From: DATKCJ01 sp035513275
GTDB taxonomy: Bacteria; Verrucomicrobiota; Verrucomicrobiia; Opitutales; Opitutaceae
DNA length: 21,548 nucleotides
Assembly: GCA_035513275.1 (NCBI GenBank)
Contig: DATKCJ010000130.1
Location: 1-21,548, forward strand
Direction: 5' to 3'
Positions within the stretch are counted from its first letter, which is position 1. Every line of letters begins with the position of its first letter. Below, piece after piece: positions 7,503 to 13,824 of this stretch. The position numbers and the translations under genes are program-made. The notes under the pieces are model-generated. The model ran no database searches. It was not told the DNA's origin and worked only from the letters and a program-made list of their open reading frames with translations.

Positions 7503-8177
7503 ATGAGCGACGTGCGTGTGCCGGTGAGAATTGTTGCCGACGATCGAGAACGGGCGGGCGGAGTGATCGATGAGTTGCAGAGACGAGTGGACGACGTGGC
7601 GCTTGAGATGCGTCGGTTGCCGGTCGGTGACTTTCTTGTAGAGCAGGACTTTGCGGTTGAGCGAAAGACGCTGAGGGATTTTGCCGCGTCGGTGATCGAC
7701 ACGCGGCTCTTCAAGCAAGCGACGCGGTTGGCGCAGGATGGGCGCCGCGGGATCCTGATTCTGGAAGGAACCGGCTCGGACGCCGGCGATATTGGAGTCT
7801 CCCGCGAGGCGCTGCAGGGCGCACTGATTACAGTCTCGGTGTTTTACGGGCTTTCGGTGCTGCGTTCGCGAGACGTATCGGAGACCGCGCGCCTTCTAGT
7901 CTACCTCGGCCGACAGGCCCAACGCTTCGCACACGGCGGTCTGCCGCGGCCCGGCTACCGCCCGAAAGGAAAACGCGCACGTCAGCTCTTCGTCCTGCAG
8001 GGTCTCCCTGGAATCGGTCCCGGTCGCGCGGAGAAGTTGTTGGAGCGATTTGGTTCCGTGGAGAAGCTCGCCCAAGCATCTTTGTCAGAACTCGCTGAGG
8101 TGAAAGGTGTCGGCGAAAACACCGCCACGAAGATCCGCTGGGCGTTGGAGGAATCCGCGACCTGTTTTGAACCTTAG
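7503..8177 (+). CDS. ERCC4-domain nuclease with helix-hairpin-helix domain (XPF/MUS81-like)
   Basis: Protein of 224 residues. The N-terminal ERCC4 nuclease domain (about 7-135) carries the hallmark: an acidic ADDRER (11-16), GD (42-43), and the metal-binding ERKTLRD (53-59), matching the ERKx3D active site of XPF/MUS81/Hef nucleases. A short linker leads to a tandem helix-hairpin-helix domain (about 163-218) with LPGIGPGRAEKLL and VKGVGENTATKI, which binds DNA backbone. There is no helicase domain. By analogy it cuts branched or flap DNA in repair or recombination, probably as a dimer; this is inferred from the family. ATG 7503 gives a full domain; a ribosome site is weak. No obvious repair partner is adjacent. 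The TAG stop is shared with hairpin copy 3. Confidence 0.88.
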   Translation: MSDVRVPVRIVADDRERAGGVIDELQRRVDDVALEMRRLPVGDFLVEQDFAVERKTLRDFAASVIDTRLFKQATRLAQDGRRGILILEGTGSDAGDIGVSREALQGALITVSVFYGLSVLRSRDVSETARLLVYLGRQAQRFAHGGLPRPGYRPKGKRARQLFVLQGLPGIGPGRAEKLLERFGSVEKLAQASLSELAEVKGVGENTATKIRWALEESATCFEP

Positions 8178-8198
8178 GTTTTCGCGAAGCGAAAACCT
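8176..8198 (-). repeat. 23-bp hairpin repeat, copy 3 (overlaps nuclease stop)
   Basis: Arms 8176-8185 and 8189-8198 are identical to copies 1 and 2, around GAA. The preceding GAACCTT, read on the minus strand, is AAGGTTC, matching the tail of copy 2, so this copy is inverted. The last two bases of the nuclease TAG (8175-8177) lie in the left arm. It could also terminate or protect the 3' end of the nuclease mRNA, but no T-tract follows. Confidence 0.85.
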
Positions 8199-8289
8199 TT
8201 CGGGCGAAAATAGGCGGGAGCCTTTTAGGTGGGAAGGGTGTCAAAAACACCATCGACGGGCCATGCACCTTGCCGCGTCGATCTTCATC

Positions 8290-9990
8290 ATGAGCCTCCC
8301 GAAAATCCATCTTCAACGCTACCGCCAGATCGCGGCCTTGCTCTGGAAATACGGGCGCTCGGACCTAGCGACGCAGATGAGCGCAGACGATGGGTTCGGC
8401 CTCAACGAGGCTCCTCCGGCGAACGGCGAGCCAGCGACCGAAGCCGCTCCGCCTGCAGAAGGCCAGGCTTCGCCTGAGCAACTGGCCGCTGATCTGGAGG
8501 GGATGGGCCCGACTTATGTCAAGCTGGGGCAAGTGCTCGCGGGACGGCCCGACCTGTTGCCCGATACCTACTTGAAGGCGCTGGCGCGGCTGCAGGACAA
8601 CGTGAAGCCGTTCCCTTACGCCGAAGTGGAGGCGACTGTGATGGCCGAACTGGGTGTTCGCATCTCGAAGGCGTTCTCCCGCTTTGATGTCGAACCGATG
8701 GCTGCCGCCTCGCTCGGCCAGGTGCACCGCGCCGCGCTGCGCGACGGCCGGGCGGTCGTCGTGAAAGTGCAGCGCCCGAACATCCGCGAACAGATTGCGA
8801 AGGATTTTGAGGTGCTCGAGCAGATCGCCGGATTCTTCGACCGCCACACCGAGATGGGCCGGCGCAATCGATTTCTGGTGATCCTCGAGGAGTTTCGCCA
8901 GACGATCCAGCATGAGCTGAATTACGAGCTCGAGGCGCACAACCTGGTCGCGCTGGGGAAGAACCTGAAGGAGTTCAAACGCATCCAGGTGCCGCAGCCG
9001 ATCGCGGATTTCTCGACGCGCTCCGTGCTGACCATGGAGGAAGTGACGGGAAGGAAGATCACTGCGATCGGGCCGCTGGCTCTGCTTGAGTTGAAAGGGG
9101 AGCCGCTCGCCGAGGAGTTGTTCAAGGCTTACCTCAAACAGGTGCTGGTGGACGGCTTGTTTCACGCCGACCCGCATCCAGGAAATGTCTTCCTCACGGA
9201 CGACGGCCGCATCGCGCTCCTCGACCTCGGGATGGTGGGCCACACGGCGCCTGCGATGCAGGAGAGGCTCCTGAAAATTCTGATGGCGATCAGCGAGGGC
9301 AACGGTGAGGACGCCGCGGAAATCGCAATCGACGCGAGCGAGAAGCTGGAGGATTTCGCCGCGCCCGAGTTTCGCCGGCGCATCACGCAACTTGTGGCGC
9401 AGCGGCGCGACCAGGGGCTGGAAAAGATCAACGTTGGCCGCTCGCTCCTCGAAGTGAGCGGCATCGCGCAGGCCAACGGGCTCATAGTCCCCAGCGAGAT
9501 GGTGCTCCTAGGGAAGACCATGCTTCAACTGGACGAGATCGGCCGGATCCTCGATCCGGAGTTCGATACCAACGCCTCGATCCGCCGCAATGTCGATGAG
9601 TTGATGTCGCGGCGCATGCGCAAGAATCTCACGCAAGGCAGCGTCTATTCCACGCTGCTCGATATGAAGGATTTCACAACGGGCCTTCCTTCGCGGCTGA
9701 ACCGGATCATGGATGCGGTCGCCAATGCCGAGTTGGAAGTGAAAGTGAAATCCACCGACGCGAAGACGATGCTCGACGGCATGCAGAAGATCGCGAACCG
9801 GATCACCACGGGTGTCGTGCTCGCCGGGCTCATCGTGGGTGCGTCGCTGCTCGCCCGGGTGGAAAGCGGTTTCCAAATATTCGGCTATCCAGGGCTGGCC
9901 ATCCTTTGTTTCACGGCGGCGGCGGCCGGGAGCTTCTGGCTCGTGATCTCCATCTTCATTTCGGATTACAAGGACAGGAAGAAGAAGTGA
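8290..9990 (+). CDS. ABC1/UbiB-family protein kinase-like ATPase
   Basis: Protein of 566 residues (from ATG 8290) with all ABC1/ADCK/UbiB signatures. The KxGQ motif KLGQ (78-81) is followed by LAGRPDLLP. The Ala-rich loop region is AAASLGQVHRA (138-148), and VVVKVQRP carries the ATP-site Lys (159). ELNYELEAHN is the family Glu-rich helix. HADPHPGN (292-299) and the metal-binding DLG (312-314) complete the active site. Two hydrophobic helices at the C-terminus (about 514-532 and 540-560) anchor it in the membrane, as in UbiB. Family members support ubiquinone/menaquinone biosynthesis, probably as ATPases that extract quinone precursors from membranes. The linkage to quinone synthesis is not shown by neighbours. 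Start is uncertain: ATG 8263 is in frame; neither has a clear ribosome site. A small hairpin (GGTGT/ACACC, 8237-8251) lies upstream. Confidence 0.9.
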   Translation: MSLPKIHLQRYRQIAALLWKYGRSDLATQMSADDGFGLNEAPPANGEPATEAAPPAEGQASPEQLAADLEGMGPTYVKLGQVLAGRPDLLPDTYLKALARLQDNVKPFPYAEVEATVMAELGVRISKAFSRFDVEPMAAASLGQVHRAALRDGRAVVVKVQRPNIREQIAKDFEVLEQIAGFFDRHTEMGRRNRFLVILEEFRQTIQHELNYELEAHNLVALGKNLKEFKRIQVPQPIADFSTRSVLTMEEVTGRKITAIGPLALLELKGEPLAEELFKAYLKQVLVDGLFHADPHPGNVFLTDDGRIALLDLGMVGHTAPAMQERLLKILMAISEGNGEDAAEIAIDASEKLEDFAAPEFRRRITQLVAQRRDQGLEKINVGRSLLEVSGIAQANGLIVPSEMVLLGKTMLQLDEIGRILDPEFDTNASIRRNVDELMSRRMRKNLTQGSVYSTLLDMKDFTTGLPSRLNRIMDAVANAELEVKVKSTDAKTMLDGMQKIANRITTGVVLAGLIVGASLLARVESGFQIFGYPGLAILCFTAAAAGSFWLVISIFISDYKDRKKK

Positions 9991-10023
9991 CGCCAATCTG
10001 CGGCTCGCTTTCGAATTTTCGAG

Positions 10024-10116
10024 GGTAGGGCGCTCTGCTGGCCAGCAGAGCTGTGCGCGCCGCGAACTTCTACCGGTGTTCCTCCCGGACGGCGGGCCCA
10101 GCGGTCCCGCCCTACC
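10024..10116. repeat. 93-bp double-hairpin repeat bounded by GGTAGGGCG
   Basis: The termini GGTAGGGCG (10024-10032) and CGCCCTACC (10108-10116) are exact inverted copies. Inside the left end is a perfect 20-base palindrome, GCTCTGCTGGCCAGCAGAGC (10032-10051). Inside the right end GGCGGG (10091-10096) pairs with CCCGCC (10106-10111). The layout of two hairpins within terminal repeats is like a REP/BIME element. It lies between convergent genes (UbiB-like and FAD oxidoreductase), and its right end supplies the TAG stop of the oxidoreductase (10112-10114). It may serve as a two-way transcription end. Confidence 0.8.
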
Positions 10117-11332
10117 TTGAGCCGGCGGAGACGCGGTCGAAGCGGAAAAGCTCAGCGTCGCGACTGTGGCCCTCGCAGACGAGGTCGCGGATGATCTCGG
10201 CGGCGATGACGCTGAATGTGATTCCGTTTCCTCCGTAGCCGAGTGCGAAGAAAGTGTGCGGCACACCGGGGTGCATGCCGATGTAGGGCAGGCCGTCGGG
10301 TGTTTCGGCAAACGTGCCCGCCCAGGAGTAGGCGATTTCGCACGGGGCTTTCGGCAGAAGCTTTCGAAAGCGGCGGGCGAGCAGGGCGGTCTTGCGGGGG
10401 AGCAAGTCGGTGCGACGGCGCGGGTCGCACGTCTTTTCATCGTAGCCGCCGATGATCGCGCGCCCGTCGTCGGTGCGCCGCAGATAAACGTAGGGCTGGG
10501 CCGTTTCCCAAATCAGACGCGCGCCCGGCCAGCCGGGAAACTCCGCGCGGGGCTCGGTTACCATCGCGAAGGTCACCACGAGTTCTGTGAGCTTGTCGGC
10601 GAGATAAGGCACGACTTCGTAACCGGTCGCGACCACGAGGTGACGTGCCCGGATCTTCCGGCCGTGATCCGTGTGCAGAGTGACTCCGTGCCGGTTGGAC
10701 GTGTGCCGGGCGACAAGTGTGCGATCATAGACACGAGCGCCTCGATCGGTGGCCGCTCGCAGAAGGGAGTGAGTGAAGCGGTGCGCGTCGATCTGTGCAG
10801 CGTCGCGGCCGATGAGTGCCGCCGGGAAGGGCAGGGTACTCAAGCGGGCGAGCTGCGCGCGCGACCACCACTCCACGTCGAAGCCGTGAAGTCGGCGCAG
10901 TTCCAACTCGCGGCGCAGCGCGGGGACGTGCGCATCCCGGCTCGCGCCCTGCAGACTTTCCGTGCGAAGAAATCCGTGCGAACCGCCGACGAGCCGGTCG
11001 AGCCGCGCGATCTTGCCAAGTGCGGCAAGGCACGTACGGTAGGCGCGCACCGCATGGTCCTCGCCGACAAGTTTCACCAGCCGGCGCAATGGAAGATCCA
11101 CCTCGTATTGCAAGAGACTGGTGCTGGCGCATGTGCTTCCCGTCGCGACATCGCGTTTGTCCAGAACCACGACGTGCACTCCGGCCTCTGCCAGATGCCA
11201 GGCTACGAGCGCGCCGGTGATGCCGGCTCCGAGCACTGCGACGTCACACTCGACGGAGGACTCGAGCGCGGGATAGCTGGCGATCAGGCCGTTCCGCGCC
11301 GGCCAGAAAGGTGTTCCAGAGACGAGATCCAT
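10112..11332 (-). CDS. FAD-dependent amino-acid/amine oxidoreductase (DAO family)
   Basis: Protein of 406 residues with an N-terminal dinucleotide fold: CDVAVLGAGITGALVAWHLAEAG (FAD GxGxxG at 35-40) and the ribose-binding VVVLDKRDVATGSTCAS (54-70). The region HRFTHSLLRAA and the second FAD contact near RHLVVATGYE are typical of the DAO fold. The C-terminus carries AGTFAETPDGLPYIG and FALGYGGNGITFS, the closing FAD contact. It resembles OrdL/PuuB-type gamma-glutamylputrescine or glycine/sarcosine oxidases. The true substrate is unknown. No signal peptide or membrane segment is seen, so it is cytosolic. ATG 11332 follows GGCGGTCACC. It is 49 bp downstream of the nitroreductase, in which a 6-bp stem (GCGGCC, 11359-11364; GGCCGC, 11371-11376) lies; they could form an operon. 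Confidence 0.85.
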   Translation of the reverse strand: MDLVSGTPFWPARNGLIASYPALESSVECDVAVLGAGITGALVAWHLAEAGVHVVVLDKRDVATGSTCASTSLLQYEVDLPLRRLVKLVGEDHAVRAYRTCLAALGKIARLDRLVGGSHGFLRTESLQGASRDAHVPALRRELELRRLHGFDVEWWSRAQLARLSTLPFPAALIGRDAAQIDAHRFTHSLLRAATDRGARVYDRTLVARHTSNRHGVTLHTDHGRKIRARHLVVATGYEVVPYLADKLTELVVTFAMVTEPRAEFPGWPGARLIWETAQPYVYLRRTDDGRAIIGGYDEKTCDPRRRTDLLPRKTALLARRFRKLLPKAPCEIAYSWAGTFAETPDGLPYIGMHPGVPHTFFALGYGGNGITFSVIAAEIIRDLVCEGHSRDAELFRFDRVSAGSR

Positions 11333-11381
11333 GGTGACCGCCAGCCAAAGGCGTGAGCGCGGCCATTTCAGGCCGCTTGCG

Positions 11382-12029
11382 TCAGCGCTTCGACGCTCCG
11401 TTGCTCATGAGCGCAGCGGTCTTTCCCCAAGAGCCTTCGAAGACAAATGCGCGGGCGGGTTTGCGGGTGCGCGGTGCGAGGTCGCGCTCGCGCAAGTCGC
11501 CCGTGATTGCGTCGGCTTCTTCCGCGTAGCCGATGGCCATCGCCGTCCATGCTTCAAAGTGCTGAGGGATCTGGTAGAGCTCGCGCGCCTTCTCAGGCAG
11601 GATGCCGATCATCTGATGAACCGAGAGGCCGCGCGCGGTCGCTTCTGTCACGATGTTGGCGGACGCGAGACCGAGATCATGCACGGCGGCGCGGTTGTCC
11701 TGCCGGTTCTTCGCGAACTTTGTGGAGACCACACAGAGAACCAGCACCGGCGCAGCCTTCGCCCAGGCTTGGTTGGCAAGCACGAGGCATGAAAGGAGAC
11801 GCTCGAATTCCACGGGAGTCGCCCGCGTGGCGACAAAATACGTCCAGGGTTGCTCGTTGTAGGATGAAGCAGCCCAGCGTGCCGCCTCGAACAGTGAGTG
11901 GAGATCGGCTTCTGCGACCAGTCGGTCCGCAAAGGCATAAGGGCTCCACCGCTCGGAGAGCAGCTCATGGATCGGATAATCGGTTGAAGCATGTTTCTTG
12001 TGCTTCTGGGAAGTGATTGTGGTGGTCAT
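11382..12029 (-). CDS. Nitroreductase family protein (FMN)
   Basis: Protein of 215 residues from ATG 12029. It has the nitroreductase fold: LLSERWSPYAFADR (about 23-36) is the FMN-phosphate motif of the 'RWSPRxF' subfamily. Next come LFEAARWAASSYNEQPWTYFVATR, WAKAAPVLVLCVV, and AVHDLGLASANIVTEATARGLSVHQMIGI, the central helix and FMN contact. The C-terminal tail contains RKPARAFVFEGSWG. Such enzymes reduce nitro compounds, quinones or enones with NAD(P)H as dimers. Substrate is unknown. Upstream in-frame starts exist at 12062 (ATG) and 12101 (GTG) but add a Pro/Gly-rich stretch with no family resemblance. Same strand as the AI-2E permease, 117 bp downstream of it. Confidence 0.88.
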   Translation of the reverse strand: MTTTITSQKHKKHASTDYPIHELLSERWSPYAFADRLVAEADLHSLFEAARWAASSYNEQPWTYFVATRATPVEFERLLSCLVLANQAWAKAAPVLVLCVVSTKFAKNRQDNRAAVHDLGLASANIVTEATARGLSVHQMIGILPEKARELYQIPQHFEAWTAMAIGYAEEADAITGDLRERDLAPRTRKPARAFVFEGSWGKTAALMSNGASKR

Positions 12030-12146
12030 AAATGGGTCGGCCAGCTCGGGGCCAAGGTGCATGATGCCCGGGAAGCCGGTAGGCGATAATGGGGTGTTCA
12101 CCGCCCCGACCGAACTTGAGCGCGCGGCGCTGCGGGAATTCGCGAG

Positions 12147-13403
12147 CTATGCGTCGGACACCTTTTCGTTGAGTGCCTTTCGCGCGAGACGATCCAGGCC
12201 CTCGTCCGTGACGGAGGGCAGAAAGCGCTTTCGAAACAGCTCGTCATGGACGATACTCACGATGGCGACGAGCGGAGCCGCCACCAACACGCCAAGCACG
12301 CCGAACGCCGCAACACACAGGAGCATCGAGAAAATCACGGCGACCGGGTGCAGTTGCATGCCTCGCGCCATGATGTAGGGGAGAATCACGTTATTCTCGA
12401 GCGACTGCACCGCGACATAGGCGAGCAGCACCCACAGCGGAGTCATGCCCCCTGTGCCGACGGCAAGCAGCAATGCAGGCACGGCACTGAGGACGGGCCC
12501 GATAAAAGGAATCGCCTCCAGGACGCCCGCGATAAGGCCCAGCACGAGCGCATCCGTGAACCCGAAAATGGGCCACATGAGCAGGAACACGAGGACGCCG
12601 ATTGTCAGCATCCCCAACAGCGTTGCCCCGGCCCACCTGGGGACGAACCTCCCGATTCTTTGCACGATTACGAGGGCCCGGCCGTGGAACTGCTCGGGAA
12701 TCATGGAAAACATCGCACCAAAAATCGGGCGAGGATTCATCAGCGTGAAAGTCACGCCAAAGAAGACCGTTATCAGGACGATAAAGAACTGGGCCGCATT
12801 GAACGCGCCTGATGTGACCTTGCCGAATGCCCCTTGAAACATTTCGCCCAAGCCGGATCGGAATGAGCCCGTCTCCTTTGGGGGTTCCAGCGCAGACGTT
12901 GCGGGCTCGATCACCGGTGCGGCCTCGCCCGCAGCGGTGGCGGCTTCGGCAATTTCCGTGGTGACCTCCGCCTGGAGCTTTTTCTCGGACAGCTTGGCCT
13001 TCTGTTCCATCTTTATCAGAGGCTTCTGGAGCCGTTCCCAATAGGCCGGCGCTTTGTCCATGAGCAGGTCGACCGAGGCCTTCATCGGTCCGAAGAAGGC
13101 CCACCCCGTCAAACTGAGGATGCCAACGACCGACACCATCAGCAGCGCAGTTGCCCCCGCTCTTCCTCCTGTCAAATCCCGGATGCGAAGAATCACCGGA
13201 TTGACCGCGAGCGAGATCAGGAGAATGAGCAGCAGCGATAGCAGAATCGGAGCGAGCAGCGCGAACGACTGGATGACAATAAACAGAGCCGCTGCCACAA
13301 ACACTGCGAGCACGGCTGAGCGCGGCGTCGTAGCACGTTTGGGACTGTCGGTCTCAGACTGCCCGCCGGATGATGTATCGCTCTTCGTGGTGGTCGTTTT
13401 CAT
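12147..13403 (-). CDS. AI-2E family transporter (PF01594-type permease)
   Basis: Integral membrane protein of 418 residues from ATG 13403 (in-frame ATG 13418 and TTG 13430 are alternatives). The N-terminal 28 residues are Thr/Ser/Lys-rich and cytosolic. The first paired helices (about 30-72) end in NPVILRIRDL. A helix near 84-105 is followed by a long hydrophilic, Lys/Glu/Ala-rich stretch (about 110-190). The C-terminal half has the family motifs LEAIPFIGPVLSAVPA (295-310) and LENNVILPYIMARGMQLHP (335-353) with several hydrophobic segments. Despite the name, proven members of this family are also sodium/proton antiporters or exporters of other solutes, so autoinducer-2 transport is not implied. 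No LuxS or Lsr genes are near. Transcribed after the small membrane peptide, with a likely terminator between. Confidence 0.88.
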   Translation of the reverse strand: MKTTTTKSDTSSGGQSETDSPKRATTPRSAVLAVFVAAALFIVIQSFALLAPILLSLLLILLISLAVNPVILRIRDLTGGRAGATALLMVSVVGILSLTGWAFFGPMKASVDLLMDKAPAYWERLQKPLIKMEQKAKLSEKKLQAEVTTEIAEAATAAGEAAPVIEPATSALEPPKETGSFRSGLGEMFQGAFGKVTSGAFNAAQFFIVLITVFFGVTFTLMNPRPIFGAMFSMIPEQFHGRALVIVQRIGRFVPRWAGATLLGMLTIGVLVFLLMWPIFGFTDALVLGLIAGVLEAIPFIGPVLSAVPALLLAVGTGGMTPLWVLLAYVAVQSLENNVILPYIMARGMQLHPVAVIFSMLLCVAAFGVLGVLVAAPLVAIVSIVHDELFRKRFLPSVTDEGLDRLARKALNEKVSDA

Positions 13404-13546
13404 TCCGCGGAGATGCATCCTCTGTGACAAATCAGGATGCCTGCTCAGGAATACGGTCCTCTAACAGGGAGTGTTGACCCACCTGCCTTGGGCGTGTTCC
13501 GCCCGGGAGAGTTCTCAGAAGCCAGGCGCCAGGAATGCGCTCAAGC

Positions 13547-13578
13547 AAAAGGTCGCCACGCGGAAGTCCGAGGTGGCG
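13547..13578 (-). terminator. Probable intrinsic terminator after the small membrane peptide gene
   Basis: On the minus strand, CGCCAC-CT-CGG, loop ACTT, CCG-C-GTGGCG forms a bulged stem of 9 bp (13554-13578). It is followed three bases later by TTTT (complement of 13547-13550). It lies 25 bp after the stop of the 36-residue peptide gene and would separate it from the AI-2E permease. The rest of the gap (13404-13602) shows nothing recognisable. Confidence 0.55.
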
Positions 13579-13602
13579 GTGCCAGCATGCTCCGATTCGC
13601 GA

Positions 13603-13713
13603 TCAGCGGCGGCGCATCAGAAACACTACGATGACTATGACGAGGATGAGGCCGAGAACGCCTCCGCCGATATAGACGCCGTTTGCGAGGATGGGTGTGA
13701 TCAAGTGAGTCAT
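13603..13713 (-). CDS. 36-residue single-pass membrane peptide
   Basis: A short frame beginning at ATG 13713 encodes 36 residues. The N-terminal dozen residues are mildly polar. They lead into a Gly-rich start of a helix (YIGGGVLGLILV) and a strongly hydrophobic run (IVIVVFLM), ending in RRR at the C-terminus, which suits an N-out, C-in single-pass orientation. The frame extends upstream to 13788 without looking protein-like. No Shine-Dalgarno is visible. The probable terminator just downstream supports an independent transcript. I do not recognise a named family, although tiny proteins of this shape are common. It lies 111 bp downstream of the histidine kinase stop on the same strand. Confidence 0.55.
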   Translation of the reverse strand: MTHLITPILANGVYIGGGVLGLILVIVIVVFLMRRR

Positions 13714-13824
13714 GGCGATTATGTTTTTTGTTTGGGTGACGACGTGATCGACGCCACGAGGCCCAAACGATACCCAATGCACAGCCACCCCGCCATGGGG
13801 TCTTACGCCACCCAGCCGGGGCGG

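Noticed and set aside
6231..7718. Long minus-strand open frame of 495 codons spanning kdgK and the start of the nuclease gene
   Set aside because: Its product is Arg/His-rich low complexity and it runs across two real genes in a wrong frame; it results from high GC content.
10166..11356. Plus-strand open frame of 396 codons opposite the FAD oxidoreductase
   Set aside because: There are no recognisable motifs, and the opposite strand encodes an intact DAO-family enzyme.
12147..13403. Quorum-sensing (AI-2) export system
   Set aside because: The family name is historical; no luxS, lsr or sensor genes for AI-2 are present in the window.
13787..13801. Terminator of the histidine kinase (ACCCC/GGGGT stem)
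   Set aside because: It has only a 5-bp stem with a 5-base loop and no T-run on the minus strand, too weak to call.
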